In this document: in pieces, positions 37,616 through 47,373 of the stretch
Layout of the letters: each line of letters starts with the position of its first letter
Position numbering within the stretch: position 1 is the first letter of the stretch
NCBI GenBank assembly: GCA_030248215.1
Contig: JASANG010003684.1
Location: 209,327-273,326, forward strand
DNA length: 64,000 bases
From: Enoplolaimus lenunculus
Lineage: Eukaryota > Nematoda > Enoplea > Enoplida > Thoracostomopsidae
Reading direction: 5' to 3'
The notes under the pieces: generated by a model
Database searches by the model: none
Told to the model about the DNA's origin: nothing
What the model saw: only the letters and a program-made list of their open reading frames with translations
Program-made: the position numbers and the translations under genes

Positions 37616-37925
37616 GTTCTGTATCTCGATGCATGAGTGATGACCACAAAATTGCTTGAGACAAATTGTTCGCTTTTTTATGCCTTTTGGTTCAGTGAGG
37701 TGTTTTTGCTAGAGCTTGTGAAACGCGATGCTTTAACCGAATTTTTGAGTAAATTTTAAAAAGGCTTTAAAAAATTCGTGAATAACGGAATATACCACTC
37801 ATAATATACCACTCATACTACCGACCGACTCCTATGGAGACTAGATTTCGAGCACAAAAGCGCGTTACCTTTACATAACTCGTATGCAGAATGTGGCTTC
37901 AAATTTTGCGGTATTAGAATCGCGG

Positions 37926-38095
37926 GGCCCGTGTAAAGATCAAGGGCGGAACGTTTTTCTGTGGGACTGCAATAGAGTAAGCTTTAGCTTTAGACTAATT
38001 TTTTTGCTTGGCTTAGGTTTAGGAATATGCTCATTCTTATGCTTAGGCTTAGGCTTAGGAATATGTTTATTATACTGTTCCACCCCTATATTGGT
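37926..38095 (-). mobile_element. MITE with CTTAGG-rich core, third copy
   Basis: In reverse orientation to the copy at 7377-7578: GGCCCGTGTAAAGATCAAGG and GCGGAAC at the left, then TGCAATAGAGTAAGC, CTTAGGCTTAGGCTTAGG and CTGTTCCACCCC at the right. The right end is decayed. Confidence 0.7.
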
Positions 38096-38390
38096 ATTGC
38101 TATAGGTTTATCGGTATTTTACAGTGTCGGTTCAACCGTTGATTTGGTCACTGGATATTCTGCTGTATATATTGTTGAATGTTTTATGGGCTATAACTTT
38201 GATGGTGTATAGTTGTATCGACGCATGTTAAATGAAAGCTCAAAATTGTATTCTCAGTCTCAATATTGCTTTTGGCAGTTATTACAAAGTAATGATAGCT
38301 CAGTCTTTGTAACGTAATTATCAGTAGTTTGGGTACTTAAGCATCATGAATACCTTTTCGGATATCTACTTTTTCTAGTTATGCTTACTA

Positions 38391-39030
38391 TTACCAAGAG
38401 TGGATGATGTCCACCTTGCAGAAGAGTGTGCAACTGCTTGGGCTGGCATGGCGCAAAGTGTACCAGCACGCGTTGCATTTTTGCTCGACCCCCCTGATTT
38501 GGGGGGGGGTAGTCACCACTTAATCTACATAGTAAACATAGGAGTTAAAATATAATCGGAGCGACTTTAGCTAAAATTCAAAATATTGGTTCAACGTCCC
38601 CCCCCCAAATAAGGGGGGGTAGGCCAAAACGCAACGCGTGCCGGGTACATTCTTTAATACACAGAATGTACCCAGTTGCACACTCTTGTTATAAAGAGTG
38701 ATCATCCACTCTTCCTATTACCAAGAGTGGACGATATATATAATATAACAAGAGTGTGAAAGTAGGCACATTCTGTCTACAAAAGAATGTACCCAACGCA
38801 ACGTTGCGTTTATGGCTGACCCCACCCCACTTATTTAGAGGGGGGTTGCAGTATGCACAGAGCGAAATAAAACATAATATAGTATTGGCCAAAAGTGCTT
38901 GTTTATAGTTTTAAAATTCCAGGTATATTATATCACGGGACATCGACGCCCGTTTAAATAAGTGGCAGGTACAGCAAAAACGCAACGCGTGGTGAGTTGC
39001 TTACTCTGGTACGTGATTATCCACTCTTGC
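38391..39030. mobile_element. Nested cluster of fold-back MITEs, ACAAGAGTGTGCAACT family
   Basis: Two elements (38421-38689 and 38748 to about 39008) share inverted arms with GAGTGTGCAACTG, GAATGTACCCAGTTGC and CAACGCGT blocks plus runs of C/G (CCCCCCTGATTTGGGGGGGG). Outer arms TACCAAGAGTGGATGAT and ATTATCCACTCTTGCTA enclose the cluster. The same arms form the element at 4951-5212. The nesting suggests insertion of one copy into another. Confidence 0.6.
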
Positions 39031-39039
39031 TATTATTAG

Positions 39040-39490
39040 CTTATATGTGTATTGTTGAAAAAAGTCATTGCGACACTGTGTTTTCGCAAAAACTACAAAG
39101 ATATAATTGTAAAATCTACCACCTATTGACGGTAAGTAGTTTGTTTATTTGGTATTTTTGTTCCAAATTGTGTGCTAATTAAGCGTTTCTATTTTTTTCT
39201 TCAATTAAACTACAGGAAAACGCTGATAAGTTCAAGGATTATTGGCTAGTATGTATTGGTCATTTTGTTGGTACGAGTTAAAGCTAAGTTTGGAATTGTT
39301 TTTTTGCATTTTATTCAGCAGCTGTTTGTGGTAATATCTAATGTTTTAGTTTTGAATTAAAAATAGAACATCAAACTAATTTAAATGATTTTGTGTTAAA
39401 TAATGTTTTTGTTGCAAAATATTTTATGGATTCCCAAATGCATTTTAATTTTATGTTTATGTATAGGACAAGGCCACAACAGGACTATAA
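39040..39490 (+). CDS. Candidate 3' end of a small spliced gene (three exons)
   Basis: Exons 39040-39131, 39216-39248 and 39467-39490 have good sites (GTAAGT/CTACAG, GTATGT/GTATAG) and join in phase 0, reading about 48 residues that end FKDYWLDKATTGL and a TAA. The first of them starts beside the fold-back cluster, so upstream exons may be displaced or lost. I do not recognise the protein. The splice sites argue for it; the shortness argues against. Confidence 0.3.
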
Positions 39491-39505
39491 GCATACTCGC
39501 AAGCC

Positions 39506-41802
39506 TACTGTAGTGACCCGAATAAGAGGGTGTGGGAGTAATAAGAGGGGGTCCCCATTTTGAGTCCCAATCAATAGGAATTCGTATTCATAATAAGAGT
39601 CCGTAAGTGGATAGTCCCTAAATCTTAATTAGAGTCCATGAAGATCAGTTATTCCTAATTGTAATATATAAATGACTCCACGACCAAATAAAATTGAGTT
39701 CGAATCTTTAAGGCGTACTTAAATTTTGAAAGTACATTCCTAAGTATAACTTTGCATGATCTCTCAAGCTATTGACGCAAGACAAAAAACGTTGAATTCA
39801 ACGGATAGCTATAGTACCGGATATATATCAGTAACGAAGGGTGCCGGAGCGTGGGTTAAAAATAAATTACAGTCCGTAACCGAATAACAAGGGGGGTACC
39901 TTCCCAGGTATGCGGACGATTGGTTAGTTAAAAACGGCTTTTTTAAATTACTTACTTTAAGTGTATAATGATTTTTGTTACTTACAACAAAATTTAGATT
40001 AATTTCAACCCTGCCGTTTCAAAATTGGAATGATTTAAAAGAAAAGTTGGTTTTATTTTGTTTAAAATTAGTTTTTAGGCTAGCACGTGATACTGTTCTT
40101 GATTTGGCCAGTATCTTTACATTTGCATTGAAAATTGGTTTGCACCAGTTATGAAATTACAGATGAGTTGTCGTTTCTGCAGTAATTGCGTGTCTACAGT
40201 TTTCTTTCCACGCTTGAAATTGAATCGTGCTTATCTGAAGTGATTTGGACTGTATTTCAATGCGAAATGAAAATTATATGCGAAAATATCAAATTTTATT
40301 TATTGTTGTAATAAATAAATATTTGTTGCTTGCGTTGTACATAATTTTGCTAATATATAGCGGATATTAAATACAAAAACGGTAAAGTAAAATGGAAGAT
40401 GTGTTGATTGTATTGAACTGATTGGTTTAAGAATGTACACTTTGTAAGCGCAACGCTCAGATGGAAAATTGCGTAAGCTTCGGCAAGGATACACCTGGAT
40501 ATTGCGAGAATACTGGAATTAAAGGGCAAAGGTCAACATATTTTTGACCGAGCCGGAAGCAAACTCACGCGAGAATACTGGAATTAAAGGGCAAAGGTCA
40601 ACAGATTTTTGACCGAGCCGGAAGCAAACTCACCATATTTTTGACCGAGCCGGAAGCAAACTCACTAAAGCCTACAACGACTTATATAGAAGTTCCATGC
40701 CGAAGTTGCTGGAACCTGCCGACAGAAATTCTAGTGTAAAATCATATAAATCAGTGGTACACAAAAACGACGCGAAATTGACAAGACATTTTCAAAACTG
40801 AAAAAAATTTAATTTCCAATTTAGATTCAAAACATAACTTTTTATTGTAAACAAATTAATGTTACGAATTATACGACGCTTATGTTTGAAGATCTATAGG
40901 TATCAGGGTACAAGCGAAGCTCTGGCTTCGGCCCCGGCAATTTTGGGTAGTAAAATTTTGCATAATTTTGCAAAATTTATCTGTTTAAAGCTTAAGTTTA
41001 CTCTATATGGCATTGCACAGAAAAACGCTCCAGCCTGATCTTTATACGGGCCGATGTATCATAGGTTGCAAAATTGCGGCATTTAGTTATTAACGAGCTC
41101 TACTTTCTTCGGAGGCGGAGTTCCGTGTATGTAGGTATACCTTTGCAAAAACCCTAATAAGAGCCATAAATGTCAATTTATCCCTAATTGTTGTGCCTAA
41201 ATGACTCCAGGACCAAATTTCCGGAGAGGCTAAATCAATATCAGTACTCCTATATTCGGATCACTACAGTACATTTTTTGCTTTAAATGTCGAAATTTTT
41301 CAAAAATAATGAGCTTAAAATTTCGTCACCAAAGTTTGAAATTTAAGACTCTGTTTTAAATTTAAACACTTTCTGTATTAATAAAAATAATACTACTAAC
41401 CAGGGTACAACCAGAGGTCTGCCTTCGTCTCCGGTCCGGCAGAAAATTGGCCTCCGGCTTCGGTTAGCATTTTTGCCGGAGGTTCGCAATTTCGGTGGTA
41501 AAATTTTGCATAAATCTGCAAAATTATCTGTTTCGCGCGTTTCGCCTTATTTTGTCACAATCTTCAGTAAAGAATTTCCGAAATTTTACCGAAGATTAGC
41601 GTAAAACCAAGCAACTTTTACAACATATGCAGATATTGGCTAAAATTAACTAATTAACTATCATTTGTACTACCTAATTTCGCTTCATAGGAACTCTATC
41701 CGCTTTAATCGGGATCTAATTAGGGACACAGACTTTTGTTGATTGGGACTCAAAATGGGTCCCCTCCTGTTATTACCCCCTTTTATTCGAGTCGTTATAG
41801 TA
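39506..41802. mobile_element. Compound of TA-type MITEs, CTGTAGTGACCCGAATAAGAG family
   Basis: A left end TACTGTAGTGACCCGAATAA at 39506 has inverted partners at 41247-41271 (TATTCGGATCACTACAGTA) and again at about 41775-41802 (TTATTCGAGTCGTTATAGTA). Internal blocks (GACTCCACGACC, ACTCAAAATGGG, CTAATTAGGGACAC) match the complete copy at 44764-45196. At least two diverged copies appear nested or abutting. It is non-coding. Confidence 0.5.
40504..40665. repeat. 65-bp tandem repeat, about 2.5 copies
   Basis: GCGAGAATACTGGAATTAAA starts at 40504 and 40569, followed by a partial third unit ending GACCGAGCCGGAAGCAAACT. Copies are almost identical. Confidence 0.85.
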
Positions 41803-41873
41803 CTCAAACTTTGTGTCATCATTGAAAACCAATTTGTCCAGGTATTAATCTAATCAAAAATTTAAACATACGT

Positions 41874-44800
41874 ATGATGTTTAAAAATCGTCGTTTCGCT
41901 CGCGGTGGCAGTAGATCGAATTCAACTACACCGACGTGTGCACGCCATAGCCCTAGCGACAATTGCAGCAATCAGCCGGGCGTTGAATCAAACACAACTA
42001 CCACTAGTACGTCGCTGATTGAACAGTTGAAGCAATATCGACGAAATCAAGATAGCGCACGTATTTCTCAATACGGCGGACTGCACAGCCAACGAAATGT
42101 AAGCGTTTATTTATTCATATAATGCAGCGTTCTTAAAGATTAGCGTTAACCTTACCCTAACGTGTGTCACAGAGAGAGCTGTTACACGCGTTAGGGTAAG
42201 GTTATATATGTTTTCAATGTTAGGGTAGGGTTAACGAGTGACAATTTTTAAAATTGACACTCGTTAACCCTACCATATGACGTTTTTGGTGCGCAGCTGA
42301 GACAAGATTTTGTGAACGCTGCATAATTGAAATAACGATCTACTTTTAAAAGTTTGTCGAGTCTAGAGTTTTAATTCAATTGCGCACGTCTCTTTGAAGT
42401 ATATTGCATAACCATACTGTTTCTGTGCAGTGGCGGAAGTCCAGTTCCAAGTATGTAAATAGATGCAGCAGCAACACACGATGAGGTTCAAGCACAAAAG
42501 GAAAGATAAAGGGAATGGTATCGCGACAATTGGTCACTCGACAACTCGTCCAACTGACTTCGTTTTATCCGAAATTTCATCGACTTGACATTTGGTTACC
42601 CATCATCACCATGCTTAGGCTTAGGATTACGCTTAGGATTATGCTTATGGGTCATCCACATAATACTGTCTACGCTACTGTAAAAAATTGTCCACACCCC
42701 TGGTTTCAAGGGCTGGACAAAACGACATTGTTCTTACAATGTTAAGACTTTACACAAGGTGTACCTAGCTAGTTCGTTTTGGCAGTAGTCCCTTCGAAGG
42801 GACTAAGGACAAATTAGACACTGTCTGGACACAGTGTCTGACATCGGGACGTCCGAAAAAGAGCTTGTTGACAGTCCACAGCCCGTAACTAGGGCTTGTT
42901 TTAAAAACGTTGCAGTGTTCTAAAAATTTTACTTTCTTAAAAATTAACTGCAAGCAGTAATTTTTAAAAGAGGGGGCAGGAAGGTTTTTGCCGGTAAAAG
43001 ATAACTTGTAAGAGAACGACCCGCCCCATTCAAGCAGAGCAGGTTAGAATATAATAACTCTGGTATACCAGAAAGTTAAACCCCGGTGTCCCTGTCGAAA
43101 TTTTGTCGTGACCGGTGAGGGGGGGGCGGCGGCTGGGGTGTAAGTATATAGCTCCGGAACCCAACACTGCTGTCCCCCAGGGGAGGACGGGCGAGTGGGA
43201 ACCCTTTAACGTCGCACACCAAGCCCAACGGTAGTTGCACCCTTCTTTCGCCCGTGGTTGCGGCATACTCAATATTAAGCTCTACAATAGTTTCTTCAGA
43301 CAGACTCTGTAAAACAGAGTCCCTTGAAACAGACTCTTTACATGACTAAACAGAGTCTGTTCTGACAGACTCGGGACAAAACAGTTGTCCTTCATATGAC
43401 GCATTGACAGTGTAGCATGGGTATTGACGGCAATGTGACAAAGTATAGGCTGTTTGGAGAGTATGCGAGTTGTCCGGAAGGTCTATACAGGATATGGGTG
43501 ACATTTGGACATGTCATTTAGTAACACTACAACTACAAAGTGAGGGGCTCGTAAGTGGGGACAATTTTTTACAGTAGCGTAGACAGTATAACGTGGATGA
43601 CCCATTAGTTTGATTCAGACGCTTTATGACACTGTTGGCCGACAAGCTGTCGGGCGACGAATTGTCGTAGATTCGGAAAGCATAAAGCACATTTCACAGA
43701 CATAAGAATAATTTTTCTTTACTTCAGTGATTAAACAAATTTTCTTTACATGAGCATATACTCTTCTGAACTGAAATCGTGGTTACGTTACTGTACTTGA
43801 TGTGCGTTTGACTGTTGTTATCACAGGTGTGAAAAGTCCCGTGAACGCAACGTGTACTTTATAAAAGGAAACTGGTTCACTTGCTGATGTACTCGTAATT
43901 TATAGGAGCAAAGTTGTTCGTCAACCAATGTGCCAAGCCCGCCGTCTAAGCATCGAAAGCTTTTATCGTCATCGTCACAAAGTCATACGACTTCCGCCTG
44001 CCTTCAGCGGGAAATATCCGGCGGATCCTCGTCTGGTTTGGCTGAGGGGTATGTTACTGCCGCAGCGGCGTTTGTTGATCGTCCTTCGGTATGGAGTGAA
44101 CGTGATTCGCAGTCGCAGTGTGTTGAATCCGATGGTTTTGTAAGTAATGATGTAAGTTTTAATATGCGGCGTTGGAATAGGTATAGGCTGATGGTAGGAT
44201 CGTGCCTAGGGTTGACCTTCCTGGTCTGCTTTCGAAAACAAAATTTGAGGCGAATTTTAGATAAAAAGTAGGTTCGTTTTGTATTTGGACAAAATTTCGC
44301 GTGCGAGAAGCGAGATTCACGTTTTTGTTTGTATTTTCTTCCAGTTGAATTTTCAAAATTGAGTTTGCTTTCGATTTGCGATGCCAAGCTGTTTTAACCC
44401 GATTAAACACCACGGCCCTCGTTGGTCGGCAAAAGTTGCCGTGCTTCGATAAATTTTGGGATAATAATATCAGGGCTCAGAAACTTGTTATTTTGGTATG
44501 AATAAGTGATCTGTTGGGCTAACCCGTCCCCAGGTTCCTCAGGTACTTCCGTTTATGCTGTGTTGAATGGTAGGAAACCGTTCGAGTACAGTTACCTAGT
44601 TTTGTTCAGAAACAATTGTCTTAACCAATGTGTTTTTGCACAAAATAAAGTGTTACTAAGAATATTTAGCCAAATTTGCTTTTGTTATTGTTTCGACGTT
44701 GTAGCAAAAGTTTTGGGCTGCTGCAGTATGCAAAATCCCAACCTTAAATCGAAAATATTAGAGTACTGTATTGACCCGAATAAGAGGGGGGACTGATGTT

Positions 44801-45952
44801 TATTTGGTCTCTCCAGAGGGTACTCCCCTGTTACTCGGTTACGGACTGTTATTTATTTTTAACCCACGCTCCGCCGCCCTTCGTTACTGATATATATCCG
44901 GTACTGCAATTATCCGTTGAATTAAACGTATATTTGTCTCGTTTCAATAGTTTGAGCGATAATAAAAGGTTATACTTAGGGAATGTACTTTCAAAATTTA
45001 AGTTCGAACTCAAATTATTTGGTCCTGGAGTCATTTATGTGCTACAATTAGGGTTAATTGACATTTGTGGACTCTAATTAGGGTTTAGGGACTCTATCCG
45101 CTTACCGACTCTTATTAGGGATACGGACTCCTATTGATTCGGACGCAAAATGGGGACCCCCTCTTATTACCCCCTCTTATTCGTGTCAATACAGTATTTA
45201 AGTAGAAATCTACTCGTTAAAGTGTGCTTGTAACCTCTAAAAATGCAATGCAGAGTTAAGTGGCATAAATGCATTTGCTCTCAAGAGCATGGTTCACAGT
45301 GGGATAGCGAGTTACGTTTAATATAAATTTTGAAAGTAGCTTGATAACGAATTTCAGTTTTTGCTCAGATTACGATGCCATGATTTCAGTATGTTATTAA
45401 TCAACGACGCAGCCAGGATTTTAGAAAAGGAAGGATGGTGGTGCCATCAACTGAAAAAGTTTTAAAAAGCCTTGGACAAAAATTACAACGAAGAGTTTTG
45501 ACCTCTAAGCCCGTAGTCTCGATTTTGTGTATGTATCAATCATAGATGCTATACACGTTTAAGAATATGGACCCTAAATTCCAGCCTGACTACGCCTTTA
45601 TTTGTTTTATTTGAGAATATGAACCCTAAATTCCAGCCTGACTACGCCTTTATTTGTTTTATTTGAGAATATGGACCCTAAATTCCAGCCTGACTACGCC
45701 TTTATTAGTTTTATTTGAGAATATGGACCCTAAATTCCAGCCTGACTACGCCTTTATTTGTTTTATTTGAGAATATGGACCCTAAATTCCAGCCTGACTA
45801 CGCCTTTGTTTGTTTTATATTTTAGACTTATTTGGCAATATGCTATGGGGCGAGCAATATTGGTGCGGCGTGTTTTGATGCAGAAACAGCGACAGCTCGA
45901 TTGCTTCCTGATATCGCTGAAACTCCGGTGACATTTCCGGTGTTGCAACAGT
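41874..45952 (+). CDS. MSH5: MutS homologue, MSH5-like, N-terminal exons only
   Basis: Three phase-compatible exons: 41874-42098, 43906-44139 (or 44151 with a second in-phase donor) and 45826-45952. The first two encode a Ser/Thr/Gln-rich, probably disordered lead of about 150 residues (from ATG at 41874 or 41877). The third reads TYLAICYGASNIGAACFDAE and then ARLLPDIAETPVTFPVLQQ, which lines up with the start of MSH5 (human YLGIAYYD..IHFMPDAPD..LLQRV). MSH4/MSH5 form the meiotic clamp that stabilises crossover intermediates. Exon 3 leaves in phase 1, so the gene continues, but I find no later exon on this strand in the remaining 18 kb: none of the core or Walker-type ATPase blocks. It may be a fragment, or have a huge intron, or the assembly may be rearranged. 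MSH4 is the alternative; the LxPD motif favours MSH5. Confidence 0.5.
42122..42324. mobile_element. MITE, ATGCAGCGTTC TIRs
   Basis: ATGCAGCGTTCTTAAAG at the left and TTTGTGAACGCTGCAT at the right are inverted. Inside, GTTAACCTTACCCTAACG and TTAGGGTAAGGTT, and ACTCGTTAACCCTACC with its inverse, form further hairpins. It begins 24 bp after the donor of MSH5-like exon 1. Confidence 0.65.
42647..43605. mobile_element. Fold-back element with about 48-bp TIRs and many small palindromes
   Basis: ATGGGTCATCCACATAATAC through CTGTAAAAAATTGTCC on the left is repeated inverted at 43555-43605 (GGACAATTTTTTACAG to GTGGATGACCCAT). The interior holds short perfect or near-perfect palindromes such as AGTCCCTTCGAAGGGACT at about 42789, GACACTGTCTGGACACAGTG at about 42820 and several GACTCTGT/ACAGAGTC pairs at 43300-43370. 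It has no coding capacity. It is a non-autonomous DNA element of unknown superfamily in MSH5-like intron 1. Confidence 0.7.
44764..45196. mobile_element. TA-flanked MITE, CTGTATTGACCCGAATAAGAG TIRs (complete copy)
   Basis: Termini CTGTATTGACCCGAATAAGA and TCTTATTCGTGTCAATACAG are inverted, with TA on each side (44764-44765, 45195-45196). TA duplication with such ends suits the Tc1/mariner group. The 430-bp interior is non-coding. It lies in MSH5-like intron 2, and relatives make up 39506-41802. Confidence 0.75.
45561..45825. repeat. 52-bp tandem repeat, five copies, running into a splice acceptor
   Basis: Units begin GAGAATATGGACCCTAAATT and end CTGACTACGCCTTTATTTG followed by a T-rich stretch. 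Starts are at about 45561, 45612, 45664, 45717 and 45769. The last unit's T-rich end is the polypyrimidine tract and TTTTAG acceptor of MSH5-like exon 3. Confidence 0.9.
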
Positions 45953-47373
45953 GTAAGTGTGGCATTTTGATTGTTGTATGCTGAATTTATCGAATTTCAA
46001 GCAGTGGCGTAGCCAAGATTTTATTTTGCGAGAGAATAACCACAGCAAAAATTTTTTTGACTTCTTGGATATAAAAAAGGTTATCCTAAATTCGGTTAAA
46101 TGTTATTTTTTTCTTGTCTCTGAAGATATTTCTGGAGGGGATGGATATATTCCCTCTCTCCCTCTCCTTGTATACGGCCCTGGTTTCTAGTAATTGATTT
46201 GATGCCATTTCAATTTGAGACAATTATAGCTGTGAGAATTGCAAAGTGTAGATATTGTTGCTTACGACTGAGGCAACAACGGTTAGGAACAGTCAGTACA
46301 ACCAGTTTTTAGTTTTAAAGCCTGAACTGAAATTGAAGTTGATGCGTGCTTCGTGCGGTAGCAGGCAGATTCGGATCATGACTTAAGAGCCCCCTTCCCT
46401 TGGTGGGTGACGATTTGTCTTACGGTCCCCGAAAAATGTTGCAGAAACAAAATATATATGCCCGTTGAAAACTTCTATCTGAAACACTCGGCACAGGCCC
46501 CGTGGAGGTGTGGGGCCTTGAGGCTGCGGTCGCACTGGCTTCCATTATGATCCGACCATGACATCAGGTTTTGGCACTGTGTTTTGTTTGAGCACATAGA
46601 CACACTTTCAATAAAATATTTACGTATTGTTTACTTGGCTTGCTAGTAGTTGTGTTTATAGAGTATGGAATTAAATGTACGAGTACATCAGTTGTTAAAT
46701 TTAGTTTTGTTATTACCTTTTGCCTTTTACCCGCTGCTTCGGATTTTCGACTGCTGTCGTACCAGGGCAGCACCGAATCCACGATTTGACCGAATTCGAA
46801 TTAATTTCTAATTTGCCAAATCCGAATCCGAATCTTACATGTTGCAAAATTCAAACGTTAATATATTTCGTGCCCAACCTCAGTTTTGAGATTTGTGACC
46901 CGAATCAAATTTTTTAATTAAGATAACAAGTTATTTAAGTTTTTTATTGTTTAAAACTGGAAAAAACATTGCCGAACATTGTTGGATTCGACCTTTCTGA
47001 TTCGGCTTTTTCACAACCGAATCCGAATCCGGATCCGAATCGCAAATTTTTGCCGAATCCCAAAATTTGTTGCTTTGTTGGCAGTTCGTCGTACCCATTG
47101 CCGCCTGTTATAGCAATATAACTTTTTGCTTCAAAGTTGGGAGTTCTGCACAATTTTTTATCAGCATAACAGGCTGTTTATGTCATACGTTGGAAATTCG
47201 TTAGGCTAATATTTCCTGATACTTGAGGGCATACTATTTTTTTGGCGGGACTTCAATATCAATAGTGTAAGATTAAACTTTAGACTTTTTGCTTAGGTTT
47301 AGGCCTAGGCTTATCCACACACTGAGGTTTTGGTTTAAACACAGCTTTAAGCTTAGGAATACTGTTACACATA
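45953..47373. other. No exon recognised; decayed repeats
   Basis: If the MSH5-like gene is real this is intron. AGTGGCGTAGCCAAGATTTT (46005) is a dispersed-repeat phrase, GAATCCGAATCCGAATC-type runs occur at 46800-47050, and a CTTAGG-rich MITE fragment (about 47270-47370) directly precedes the pogo element. Confidence 0.45.

Noticed and set aside
44004-44387. 127-codon minus-strand frame
   Set aside because: It is antisense to MSH5-like exon 2 and its intron, with no motif or splice logic of its own.
46700-46790. Minus-strand block ending at a GTAATA donor, considered as a further exon of the PTB-domain gene
   Set aside because: The frame that reads well has no in-phase acceptor with the preceding exon's phase, and GAATTCG-type repeats overlap it.
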